Positions 1-6,761 of a DNA stretch of 7,955 nt are shown here, piece by piece (position 1 is the stretch's first letter; each line of letters begins with the position of its first letter). A model generated the notes under the pieces. It did no database searches. It was given only the letters and a program-made list of their open reading frames with translations, and was not told the origin of the DNA. A program made the position numbers and the translations under genes. The stretch is from the NCBI GenBank assembly GCA_016291725.1, contig JAEEYJ010000191.1:1-7955 (forward strand), in the 5' to 3' direction. The stretch is from Solobacterium sp. GTDB taxonomy: Bacteria; Bacillota_I; Bacilli_A; Erysipelotrichales; Erysipelotrichaceae.

Positions 1-162
1 AGCATTCATTTCCTGCTCTGTATCCGCGTCTTCCGGAAGCTGTTCGTTGACCGGAACATCCCCCTGACGGAAATGGAAAACATTCAGTATCGTACCGATG
101 GAAAGGAGCAGGATCAGGATGAGGAACACGATCCCCATCAATTTGTTTTCAAACTTTTTCAT
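1..162 (-). CDS. N-terminal fragment of a membrane-anchored protein, probably the DHHW/AlgX-like partner of the MBOAT acyltransferase (runs off the left edge)
   Basis: Only the first 54 codons are present; the gene continues past base 1. It opens MKKFENKLMG, with a short basic stretch followed by one hydrophobic segment (about residues 9-30, rich in Ile, Leu and Val). It then turns acidic and polar (residues 38-53), as expected for a single N-terminal signal anchor with the rest of the protein outside the cell. The ATG follows the MBOAT stop codon by two bases (TGA-GT-ATG) and has no clear Shine-Dalgarno of its own, so translation is probably coupled to the gene before it. In Bacillota, MBOAT genes of this type are commonly followed by a DHHW-family (AlgX/AlgJ-like, SGNH-hydrolase fold) protein that works with the acyltransferase on exported glycan. 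That identity is inferred from position and topology; no catalytic region is visible. Confidence 0.62.
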   Translation of the reverse strand, partial: MKKFENKLMGIVFLILILLLSIGTILNVFHFRQGDVPVNEQLPEDADTEQEMNA

Positions 163-164
163 AC

Positions 165-1589
165 TCAGAAATTAAAATAGATAAACGGATTGTGCGCACC
201 CATTACCAGGTAGGACGCCGACCAGAGAAACAGGAAGGTACAGAGCACAGGCACAAGGAGCGGGAAGATCCAGCGGTTGAATGCCTTGATCTTCCTGAGC
301 CCTTTCGCAGCCTTTGCCGGAAGAGAGCCGGACAGCACCACAGCAGCAGCCAGCAGTGCTGCATTTTCATACAGGATCTGCAGAAAGCCCGCATCCGCCA
401 GACCGCCTGCGTTCCCGCCCGCTCCGAACAGCGCCGCAATATAGCGCACCGCGCTGCCGGGATCCGGCGCATTGAAGAGAACGAACAGCAGGCAGACTGC
501 CAGCAGAGTGAAGAGCCGGTAGAACAGCCGGAATACTGCCGGCTTTTCTTCCGGACGAATCACATAGCGTTCCAGGCACAGCAGGACAAAGTATCCCAGG
601 CCCCACAGTACAAACGTAAAGTTCGCCCCGTGCCAGATGCCTGTCAGCAGCCAGACCACGAACAGATTGCGGATCTGGAAGGGAACGCTTCCACGGTTGC
701 CTCCCAGCGGAATATAGACATAGTCCCGGAACCAGTAGCTCAGCGACATATGCCACTTCCGCCAGAAGTCGGTAACGCTGCGGGCAGTATACGGATGGTC
801 GAAGTTTTCCTCAAAGCGGAAACCGAACATTCTGCCCAGACCGATCGCCATATCGGAATATCCGGAGAAATCAAAGTAGATCTGCAGGGTATAGGCCAGT
901 GCGCCCAGCCACAGGATACTGCGGGGCATCCACGCCGTATCTCCGAAGCGCATGCACCTCTGGACAATCAGCGCCATCTGGTTGGCGATCAGGATCTTTT
1001 TCGAGAATCCGTAGATGAACCGTTTCGCACCGATTCCGATCCCGTTCAGCGTCATCTTCCGGTTTCCGATCTGCTCGGCAATCGAATGGTAGCGCACAAT
1101 CGGACCGGCAATCAGCTGCGGAAAGAACATGATGTACAGTGCCAGGTACAGGAAGTTCTTCTGGCATTCCGTTCTTCCTGTATAGACATCGATCATGTAG
1201 GAGATGACCTGGAAGGTATAGAAGGAAATGCCGATCGGCAGCCGTATTCCCTGCAGAGGGATTGCGGTATGGAACAGACCGTTGATGGTGGAAATGCTGA
1301 AATCCAGGTATTTGCAGACAAAGAGAATGCCGAGGTCCAGCACCAGAGAGGCAATCAGCAGTGCCCTCCGCATTCCTCTTCCCTGCGCACGGTCCATACC
1401 GAGCGCAGCTGCCCAGTTCAGGAAAGCCGAAACAATGACTACATAGACGAAAAAAGGCTCACCGTGGGCATAAAAGAAGATGCTCGCAGCGAGCAGGATA
1501 TAATTATGAAGCTGCTTCGGGGCAATCACGCACAGCAGGAGAACCACCGGCAGGAACAGAAAAGCAAAGTATGTACTGGAAAAAACCAT
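165..1589 (-). CDS. MBOAT-family membrane-bound O-acyltransferase (AlgI/DltB-like), 474 aa
   Basis: A polytopic membrane enzyme expected to move acyl groups (often acetyl) across the membrane onto an exported polysaccharide or cell-wall polymer. The ATG-started protein begins MVFSSTYFAFLFLPVV, the usual opening of bacterial MBOAT proteins. Family signatures appear in order: the LPIGISFYTFQ segment (about 117-127), FFPQLIAGPIVRY (about 155-167), YFDFSGYSDMAIG (about 238-250), DFWRKWHMSLSYWFRDY with His280, and LTGIWHGANFTF with the presumed catalytic His320. It ends NPFIYFNF. About 470 aa is normal for AlgI-like members. An in-frame TTG nine codons upstream (at 1616) is less likely as the start, because MVFSS is the conserved N-terminus. 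The gene lies 49 bases after an esterase gene and directly before a probable DHHW-like gene, forming a glycan-modification operon. The acceptor glycan cannot be told from sequence. Confidence 0.93.
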   Translation of the reverse strand: MVFSSTYFAFLFLPVVLLLCVIAPKQLHNYILLAASIFFYAHGEPFFVYVVIVSAFLNWAAALGMDRAQGRGMRRALLIASLVLDLGILFVCKYLDFSISTINGLFHTAIPLQGIRLPIGISFYTFQVISYMIDVYTGRTECQKNFLYLALYIMFFPQLIAGPIVRYHSIAEQIGNRKMTLNGIGIGAKRFIYGFSKKILIANQMALIVQRCMRFGDTAWMPRSILWLGALAYTLQIYFDFSGYSDMAIGLGRMFGFRFEENFDHPYTARSVTDFWRKWHMSLSYWFRDYVYIPLGGNRGSVPFQIRNLFVVWLLTGIWHGANFTFVLWGLGYFVLLCLERYVIRPEEKPAVFRLFYRLFTLLAVCLLFVLFNAPDPGSAVRYIAALFGAGGNAGGLADAGFLQILYENAALLAAAVVLSGSLPAKAAKGLRKIKAFNRWIFPLLVPVLCTFLFLWSASYLVMGAHNPFIYFNF

Positions 1590-1595
1590 ACTGTC

Positions 1596-1601
1596 ATTAT
1601 A
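1596..1601 (-). promoter_or_regulatory. Perfect TATAAT hexamer just upstream of the MBOAT start codon
   Basis: Read on the minus strand, TATAAT is followed by GACAGT and then the ATG at 1589. If it acts as a -10 box, transcription would start at or next to the A of the ATG, giving a leaderless mRNA. The gene also has no Shine-Dalgarno sequence, which fits. The -35 match is poor (TTACGG with a 16-base spacer, or GTTACG with 17) and there is no TG extension, so this may be a chance hexamer within an operon transcribed from upstream. Confidence 0.35.
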
Positions 1602-1638
1602 TGCGAAAAACAGCAAACCGTAACAGATTCTCTGCGCT

Positions 1639-2250
1639 TTACTTCAAATGTTCCACCACCCAGCGGATTCCTTTGGCCAGACGCTCGTCCGCCTGCATGA
1701 AATGATTGCCTTCATTCCACTCAAAGCAGGACTGGGCATATCCCCTCACGGTTTCATACACCTGTTCTGTGCACTGTCCTACGGAAGCCATCAGGGGATT
1801 CTTCGCCAGCGGTTCCTTGTCACCGAGGGACAGATAGACCGCAGACGCATGAAGAGGATGTTCCAGCAGCCAGTCCGTAAATCCCGGGAACCAGAGGGAA
1901 CCCGATGCGCTCACCGCACCATCAAATGCATCCGTACATCCCACAGCCCACAGCGCAAAGAGACCGGCCAGGGAATACCCGGCGATCACGGTACGGCGCG
2001 CGTCCTTCAGAAGCGGGAATACTGTGCTCTGCAGCTCCTGCAGGAAGGCATCACCGTGGCCTGCAAAGTCATTTCCTTTCCGGAAGACCTTCGGCGCGTA
2101 CCACGGTGAAAGGTCCTCATCCCAGGAAAAACCCGTCACATTCAGCAGACTGGCATCCGGGACAAGATCCAGGAATGCTTCCGGCTTTTCTGCACCGAGC
2201 AGAAGTACATATACATCACTGCGGATAAACGGTTCTACTTTCAGGTTCAT
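1639..2250 (-). CDS. Putative alpha/beta-hydrolase esterase, 203 aa
   Basis: A small, apparently cytoplasmic serine hydrolase with no signal peptide. The nucleophile elbow GYSLAG (residues 91-96, Ser93) follows a hydrophobic strand RTVIA. An acidic residue sits after a strand in YLSLGDKEP (Asp144), and a histidine in EGNHFMQ (His183), giving a credible Ser-Asp-His triad in the right order. The layout resembles the putative esterase family that includes esterase D and the ferric-enterobactin esterases Fes/IroE, but the protein is shorter than most. The ATG at 2250 is preceded by a good AAAGGAG site with eight bases of spacing. The MBOAT acyltransferase gene follows 49 bases downstream with no terminator between them, so the esterase may process acylated glycan precursors or an unrelated small ester. 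The fold class is fairly sure; the substrate is unknown. Confidence 0.82.
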   Translation of the reverse strand: MNLKVEPFIRSDVYVLLLGAEKPEAFLDLVPDASLLNVTGFSWDEDLSPWYAPKVFRKGNDFAGHGDAFLQELQSTVFPLLKDARRTVIAGYSLAGLFALWAVGCTDAFDGAVSASGSLWFPGFTDWLLEHPLHASAVYLSLGDKEPLAKNPLMASVGQCTEQVYETVRGYAQSCFEWNEGNHFMQADERLAKGIRWVVEHLK

Positions 2251-2258
2251 GGAATCAA

Positions 2259-2265
2259 CTCCTTT
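2259..2265 (-). promoter_or_regulatory. Ribosome binding site of the esterase gene
   Basis: Minus-strand AAAGGAG lies eight bases before the ATG at 2250. It supports that start and contrasts with the missing Shine-Dalgarno of the divergent neighbour and of the MBOAT gene. Confidence 0.8.
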
Positions 2266-2314
2266 CCGGATACTGTCCGATCATGAACAATCTGTGAAAC
2301 AGGAAGCCCTTGGA

Positions 2315-2343
2315 TTGACTTTCCCAGGAAATGCAGTTACTGT
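2315..2343 (+). promoter_or_regulatory. Candidate promoter for the VTT membrane protein gene
   Basis: TTGACT (2315-2320) matches the -35 consensus at five of six positions. It is followed by a 17-base spacer and TACTGT (2338-2343), a weak -10 with three of six matches. The start site would fall near 2350, only about three bases before the ATG at 2353, so the transcript would be almost leaderless. The gene has no Shine-Dalgarno, which agrees with that reading. The weak -10 keeps confidence low. Confidence 0.4.
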
Positions 2344-2346
2344 CAA
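2318..2346 (-). promoter_or_regulatory. Candidate promoter for the esterase-MBOAT operon
   Basis: On the minus strand a perfect TTGACA (2346-2341) is followed by a 17-base spacer and GAAAGT (2323-2318), a weak -10 with three of six matches. It would give a leader of about 60 bases that contains the AAAGGAG site. It overlaps the candidate plus-strand promoter almost completely, so the two would compete for polymerase. The assignment rests mainly on the perfect -35. Confidence 0.3.
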
Positions 2347-2352
2347 ATCATC

Positions 2353-3084
2353 ATGACATCCCTTGTCAAACGGAAGGATTACGGGACCATCATCGCTGTT
2401 GTTGCCGGAGTCATGATGTTCGGCATGCTGCTGATATACCTCATCGCAGAATACGGCAGCCAGTTCCGTGAATTCATCCAAATACTCAGCCGTCACGACG
2501 AAGAAGAATTCGAAGCTTATGTCCGGGCGGGCGGAATCCTGAAAGGTATGGGCATCATCTTTGCGGCGGTATCCATACAGGTCATCAGTATCGTCATCCC
2601 CGGTATGATCATCAATGTCGCGGCCGGTGTCATCTACGGATGGTGGGAAGCGTTCATCGTATGCTACCTGTCCTTTATTGCGGCCAACTTCGCCATCTAC
2701 TATATCATTCACAGGCTGACCGGAAAGAAAAAGCCTTTCCAGAACTATACCATCTCGCCTCGTTTGATGAACCGGCTCAGGAACAGCGATCCTGTGTTTA
2801 CGATAGCAATATGCTATCTGGTGCCCGGTGTACCGAACGGCATCGTCCCGCACATTGCCGGGCACTCCGGACTGACACCGAAGCAGTTCCTCATTGCTGT
2901 ATCATCCACGGTCTGGATCCAGATCCTGATCAACTGCAGCATCGGTCATTTCCTGATCCGCGGCCAGTACATCTACATGCTTATGTCCTTCGCCCTGCAG
3001 TTCTTCATCATCTATGTCGTAAACAACAACAAGGCGGCTGTGATGGAACTCTTTGAACGGGTGTTCCACCTCAGTGATGATTGA
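2353..3084 (+). CDS. VTT-domain (TVP38/TMEM64, DedA superfamily) membrane protein, 243 aa
   Basis: An integral membrane protein with about five or six hydrophobic segments: roughly residues 11-33, 66-96, 100-119, 146-168, 178-199 and 206-224. The family landmarks are a proline-glycine break followed by a glycine-ended segment (VIPGMIINVAAGVIYG, 81-96) and the second half-hairpin CYLVPGVPNGIVPHIAG (154-170). These correspond to the paired re-entrant loops of the VTT/SNARE-associated domain. Bacterial DedA-superfamily members have been linked to lipid-carrier or phospholipid transport and membrane homeostasis; this protein's own substrate is unknown. It is the only plus-strand gene here, divergent from the esterase operon and convergent with the helicase gene. 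The reading frame is open back to 2287, but the ATG at 2353 is its only ATG/GTG/TTG start upstream of the first membrane segment. No Shine-Dalgarno precedes it. Confidence 0.86.
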   Translation: MTSLVKRKDYGTIIAVVAGVMMFGMLLIYLIAEYGSQFREFIQILSRHDEEEFEAYVRAGGILKGMGIIFAAVSIQVISIVIPGMIINVAAGVIYGWWEAFIVCYLSFIAANFAIYYIIHRLTGKKKPFQNYTISPRLMNRLRNSDPVFTIAICYLVPGVPNGIVPHIAGHSGLTPKQFLIAVSSTVWIQILINCSIGHFLIRGQYIYMLMSFALQFFIIYVVNNNKAAVMELFERVFHLSDD

Positions 3085-3105
3085 TCATCCCCCTATCGCC
3101 TGATC

Positions 3106-3138
3106 AGTACCGGTTCCTTCATGGACCGGTATTTTATT
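3106..3138 (+). terminator. Intrinsic terminator after the VTT gene
   Basis: The stem TACCGGT (3108-3114) pairs with ACCGGTA (3125-3131). It is extended inward by CC-GG after a one-base bulge, and outward by G-U and A-U pairs (3106-3107 with 3132-3133). The loop is TTCAT, and the T-rich run TTTTATT (3132-3138) follows on the plus strand. It begins 22 bases after the VTT stop codon. The minus-strand side has no U-tract, so it would not act as a classic terminator for the convergent helicase gene. Confidence 0.75.
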
Positions 3139-3179
3139 CGGGCTCCGGCATTCCGTGGTCCCGGACTATGTGCTTATCT

Positions 3180-5417
3180 TCAATACGATTCTTTCTTCCA
3201 GCCGAGCACCCGCTCTTTCATGCCTTCAATATCCAGTACACCGTACGCAAATCCCTTGCGCACCAGCTCTGCCGGCAGGTATTCATCATACTTATCAAAA
3301 ACAGGCACTTCGTTCGGGTATACCAGTTCCAGCGGATCGAAGTCCTTTTCCGCTTCCTCTGCCAGGATGCGGAAGAATTCTTCTTTGCTCACCCGCATCG
3401 TGAACTGCATATAGTACGGCCGGGAGGTATCCAGACCCCGCAGACCCAGCCTGTCCGCGCAGCGCAGCTTCAGGAAGCGCTCCAGAGCCAGGAACGCATA
3501 GCTGCCCAGCCACGGGAACAGAACGTACATATGCTCACCGAGGGAAACCAACGGATGATCCTTCATACCGGCTTTACGGAAGGTATTCCTGGCTTCCTGC
3601 AGACGGAAGACTGCGTGGCGCATCAGGTACGGGTACGTCCTGTCTTCTGCCAGAACACCGTACATCCGTTCCAGGATCCGGGTATGGATATCTCCTGCAA
3701 CATCACCGAAATAGGCCGGTATATTGCCCTTCACCAAGGTACAGTACACTTCCCGCCGTTGATGATCCACTTCCTCTACAACCCAGACTCTGCCGGCGAT
3801 AGCAATCCGTTCGCCCGCAGGCGGCGGTTTGACAATCGTTCCGAGTTCTTCGGATCCTGCATGGACCGTGTATTCAACATTCTCCTGGAATACGGCATAG
3901 AACTTATAGCTGTTGACAATCCGTTCCCCGCTCAAACCGACTATCAGTCCACCGTTCTCCGTCCGGTTGATGTGGTCTGTCTCAATGAGATGCCTCAGCA
4001 TCACCCGGAAATCATCCTGTGAAATCCTGTGGAAAACAGACAGCGGCAGGACATGGGAGGCCAGCGCCGCCGGCGTCATTTCCCCCATGGAAGCCAGTGT
4101 ACTCATCGTCTGATGATACAGCAGGGAGAACGGCATTCTGTCCGTTCTCGGCGGTTCTACAAACCGTTCCTCCATGTACAGCTGGACCAGGGCAATGCCC
4201 TGGATCAGATACCAGGGAATCTGTTCCGGCAGCACCGAGCGGGCTTCCGGATGATCTTCCCGCATAACAAACCACATTTCGGAAGGATTGCCTCTCCGCC
4301 CGGTTCTGCCCATACGCTGCAGAAAACCGGAAACGGTAAACGGCGCATCGATCTGGAAAGCACGCTCCAGCCTGCCGATGTCAATGCCGAGCTCCAGTGT
4401 CGCTGTTGCACAGACGCTCATCAGCGAGTCATCATCCTTCATCTCTTCTTCCGCGCTCAGGCGGTAGGATGTGGACAGGTTGCCGTGGTGGATCAGGAAG
4501 CGGTCCGGTTCCCGGTTCGCTTCACAGTACTGCCTCAGATTCTGGCAGACCGCCTCGCACTCCTCCCGGGAGTTGGTAAAGATCAAACACTTCTTTCCCC
4601 GGGTATGTTCAAAGATATAGCCTATGCCGGGATCAGCCGCCTTCGGTGCAGCATCCGTAGGCTCTTCCGCTTCCGGTATGTCTACAATGATCGGTTTGCC
4701 TTCGTCCGCCTGCGGGTCACTGTTGAAGAAATGTTCCATGGACAGCCGCCAGACTTCTTTTCCGCCGTCAAAACGGGGAATGATGGTCTTCCTGCCGCTG
4801 CCTGCCGCAAGCAGTCTGCCTGCAGCCTCCGGATCACCGATGGTCGCTGAGAGGCCGATCCGGCGCGGACTGCAGCCGGCCAGTCTGCATAGACGTTCAA
4901 TCAGGCAGAAGGTCTGTCCGCCCCGGTCTCCCCGCAGCAGCGAGTGGATTTCATCAATCACGATGAAGCGCAGATCACCGAACAGAGAAGGCACTTCCAT
5001 ATGCCGGTGGATCATCATGGCTTCCAGGGATTCCGGTGTAATCTGCAGGATGCCCGCCGGCTTCTTCATCAGCTTCCGCTTGTGGGACTGCGATACATCG
5101 CCATGCCACTTCGTTACAGGAATCCCCGCTTCTTCGCACAGCTCATCCAGCCTGCCGAACTGATCATTGATCAGTGCTTTCAAAGGAGCGATGTACAGTA
5201 CGCCGACTGTGGAGGACGGATCTTCCTCCAGCAGGGTCAGGACCGGAAAGAAGGCCGCTTCCGTCTTGCCGGAGGCAGTGGAAGCACACAGCAGTACATT
5301 GTCATCCGTGCTGAAAACAGCATCGCCTGCAGCATTCTGCACTGCCCGCAGCGTCTGCCATCCCGACCGGTAGATATACTCCTGGATAAAGGGTGCATAC
5401 CGTTTGAACACATCCAT
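3180..5417 (-). CDS. Lhr-like DEAD/DEAH-box superfamily-2 helicase, helicase component of a Shango-type defence operon, 745 aa
   Basis: An ATP-dependent nucleic-acid helicase or translocase expected to act on phage or damaged DNA together with the ATPase and TerB protein encoded upstream. All core motifs are visible and intact: Q motif region with Gln27, Walker A ASTASGKT (45-52), Ia APLKALI (77-83), Ib ITPESLEAM (126-134), II DEIH (155-158), III SAT (190-192), IV LIFTNSRE (278-285), V ATLELGIDIG (339-348) and VI QRMGRTGRRG (367-376). The remaining 370 residues hold the winged-helix and C-terminal modules typical of Lhr-family helicases rather than RecQ or RecG. The ATG at 5417 has an excellent AGGAGG site with a seven-base spacer, and the preceding gene's TGA overlaps that site. 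BrxHI of type 2 BREX is a close relative by family. It could be mistaken for a housekeeping Lhr, but the operon argues for defence. Confidence 0.9.
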   Translation of the reverse strand: MDVFKRYAPFIQEYIYRSGWQTLRAVQNAAGDAVFSTDDNVLLCASTASGKTEAAFFPVLTLLEEDPSSTVGVLYIAPLKALINDQFGRLDELCEEAGIPVTKWHGDVSQSHKRKLMKKPAGILQITPESLEAMMIHRHMEVPSLFGDLRFIVIDEIHSLLRGDRGGQTFCLIERLCRLAGCSPRRIGLSATIGDPEAAGRLLAAGSGRKTIIPRFDGGKEVWRLSMEHFFNSDPQADEGKPIIVDIPEAEEPTDAAPKAADPGIGYIFEHTRGKKCLIFTNSREECEAVCQNLRQYCEANREPDRFLIHHGNLSTSYRLSAEEEMKDDDSLMSVCATATLELGIDIGRLERAFQIDAPFTVSGFLQRMGRTGRRGNPSEMWFVMREDHPEARSVLPEQIPWYLIQGIALVQLYMEERFVEPPRTDRMPFSLLYHQTMSTLASMGEMTPAALASHVLPLSVFHRISQDDFRVMLRHLIETDHINRTENGGLIVGLSGERIVNSYKFYAVFQENVEYTVHAGSEELGTIVKPPPAGERIAIAGRVWVVEEVDHQRREVYCTLVKGNIPAYFGDVAGDIHTRILERMYGVLAEDRTYPYLMRHAVFRLQEARNTFRKAGMKDHPLVSLGEHMYVLFPWLGSYAFLALERFLKLRCADRLGLRGLDTSRPYYMQFTMRVSKEEFFRILAEEAEKDFDPLELVYPNEVPVFDKYDEYLPAELVRKGFAYGVLDIEGMKERVLGWKKESY

Positions 5418-5424
5418 GGCTGTC

Positions 5425-5430
5425 CCTCCT
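5425..5430 (-). promoter_or_regulatory. Strong Shine-Dalgarno of the helicase gene, overlapping the ATPase stop codon
   Basis: Minus-strand AGGAGG lies seven bases before the helicase ATG. It shares bases with the TGA that ends the ATPase gene (TGAGGAGG), so ribosomes finishing the ATPase sit right on the helicase start. This supports the chosen start and translational coupling. Confidence 0.85.
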
Positions 5431-6761
5431 CAGATCCTGAATTCTGCGTACTCTTCTTCTGTACTGCCGGATACTGCGCCTGACTCTGCATAGGTGAACG
5501 CATCGGATTCCAGCAGCTCCCCTACACTCATCTGCGGATTCTGGTACAGCAGATCCAGCAGTTCGATAAAGTCACGGATGACTTCCCTCGGTGTGATATT
5601 GAGGTCTGCCCCGATCCGTTCGTATTCTATACGGATGAATACCGCCAGGTCTTCCGTTGTCAGTGCCCTTGTATACCCGTAGAGATCCGCATGCATCTGC
5701 GCCAGCTTCTCGCACAGGATCAGCATCTCTTCGGCAGAGAGCGGTTCCAGACGGATCACCGGAGCCAGCAGATCCCGGGCTCCGGGCTTCGAGAAGCGTC
5801 CTTCCGAAAGCCGGGAACGCAGCGCTTCATAACTGTAGATGCCCCTTCTGCGGTCCTCCAGCGCCTGCGGGGTCGCCCCCATCAGGATCCCCAGATACTT
5901 TGCCTTGCCCTGCAGCGTGTCATTGTACATCGTCAGGATCTTTTCATAGTTGTACTGCCGGGTGATGCTGTTGGGAATCTTGTAGATGTTGACCAGTTCA
6001 TCGATCATGATCATCATGCCGGCGTAGCCTGCCAGGCGGAAGAACACCGCAAACAGCTTCAGATAATCGTACCAGTCATCGTCCGTGATGATGATATTGA
6101 TGCCCAGGGCTTCTTTCGCTTCGCTCTTCAGGGCATATTCTCCCCGGAACCAGCGGACAACCTTTGCCCGGACTTCCTCCTCGCCGTTCACATAGGCGTG
6201 GTAGTAGGCTGACAGCAGGCCGGCGAACTCGAAGCCATGGACCAGTTCGCTCACGGACGAAGTCACTGCGTAGATCTTCCGGTCCACCAGCGCTGTCAGG
6301 GCAGGATCACCCGGTGCCAGACCGCTTTCCTGGAGCGCTTCGTTCTGCACGGTACTGATCCAGCGGTCCAGCACCAGTGTCAGTGCGCCGCCTTCCGGCC
6401 TGGTCTTTGTTGAGAGATTGCGGATGAGTTCCCGGTAGGCCGCAAGACCCTGCCCGCGTGTTCCCTGCAGACGGCGTTCCGGGGACAGATCCGCATCCGC
6501 AACAATGAATCCCCGGTCCATCACATAGTTCCGGATGGTCTGCAGCAGAAAGCTCTTTCCCGATCCATAGCGTCCGACGATGAACCGGAAGGAAGCGCCG
6601 CCCTCCTGGATGATGTCCACATCGTGCAGCAATGCTTCGATTTCACTCTTTCTGCCTACCGTGATATAGGGCAGTCCGATCCGCGGAACGACACCGCCCT
6701 TCAGGGAATTGAGCACGGTCTGCCCGATCCTCCTGGGTACCTTTCTGTTCATCTCACTCAT
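5430..6761 (-). CDS. DUF2791 / BrxC-BrxD-like P-loop ATPase, ATPase component of a Shango-type defence operon, 443 aa
   Basis: A soluble AAA-like ATPase, probably a nucleic-acid-associated motor or loader acting with the helicase. Seen directly: Walker A GRYGSGKS (63-70), a hydrophobic Walker B strand ending MIMIDEL (250-256; Asp254, Glu255), a sensor-1-like strand LGILMGATPQ (290-299), and a basic RSRLSEGRF segment (315-323). The last is typical of the BREX ATP-binding family, where an arginine may sense the nucleotide. The N-terminus, with a GQTVLNSLKGGVVPRIGL segment followed by VGRKSEIEALL, fits the DUF2791 (BrxD/BrxC) family, and 443 aa fits the short BrxD-like form rather than BrxC. The ATG at 6761 follows GGGAGG with an eight-base spacer. 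It overlaps the end of the TerB gene by eight bases, so the two are translationally coupled. A second in-frame ATG three codons in is less well placed. Confidence 0.88.
   Translation of the reverse strand: MSEMNRKVPRRIGQTVLNSLKGGVVPRIGLPYITVGRKSEIEALLHDVDIIQEGGASFRFIVGRYGSGKSFLLQTIRNYVMDRGFIVADADLSPERRLQGTRGQGLAAYRELIRNLSTKTRPEGGALTLVLDRWISTVQNEALQESGLAPGDPALTALVDRKIYAVTSSVSELVHGFEFAGLLSAYYHAYVNGEEEVRAKVVRWFRGEYALKSEAKEALGINIIITDDDWYDYLKLFAVFFRLAGYAGMMIMIDELVNIYKIPNSITRQYNYEKILTMYNDTLQGKAKYLGILMGATPQALEDRRRGIYSYEALRSRLSEGRFSKPGARDLLAPVIRLEPLSAEEMLILCEKLAQMHADLYGYTRALTTEDLAVFIRIEYERIGADLNITPREVIRDFIELLDLLYQNPQMSVGELLESDAFTYAESGAVSGSTEEEYAEFRI

Noticed and set aside
1590..1616. TTG start nine codons upstream for the MBOAT protein
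   Set aside because: The conserved MBOAT N-terminus begins at MVFSS (ATG at 1589). The extra residues MLFFAYNDS are not family-like and no Shine-Dalgarno precedes the TTG.
192..1700. A 502-codon plus-strand open frame opposite the MBOAT gene
   Set aside because: It is antisense to a clearly recognised MBOAT gene. Its translation is rich in Gln, Arg and His with no domain or membrane pattern, as expected from the reverse complement of a gene with biased codon use.
3138..3167. A GC-rich imperfect hairpin (CGGG...CCCG) in the convergent gap
   Set aside because: The stem is broken by large internal loops and has no U-tract on either strand, so I did not call it a terminator.
3081..4022. A 313-codon plus-strand open frame following the VTT gene
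   Set aside because: It overlaps the terminator and then lies antisense to the helicase C-terminal half, with low-complexity translation and no ribosome site.
4029..4850. A 273-codon plus-strand open frame inside the helicase region
   Set aside because: It is antisense to intact helicase motifs IV to VI and shows no recognisable domain.
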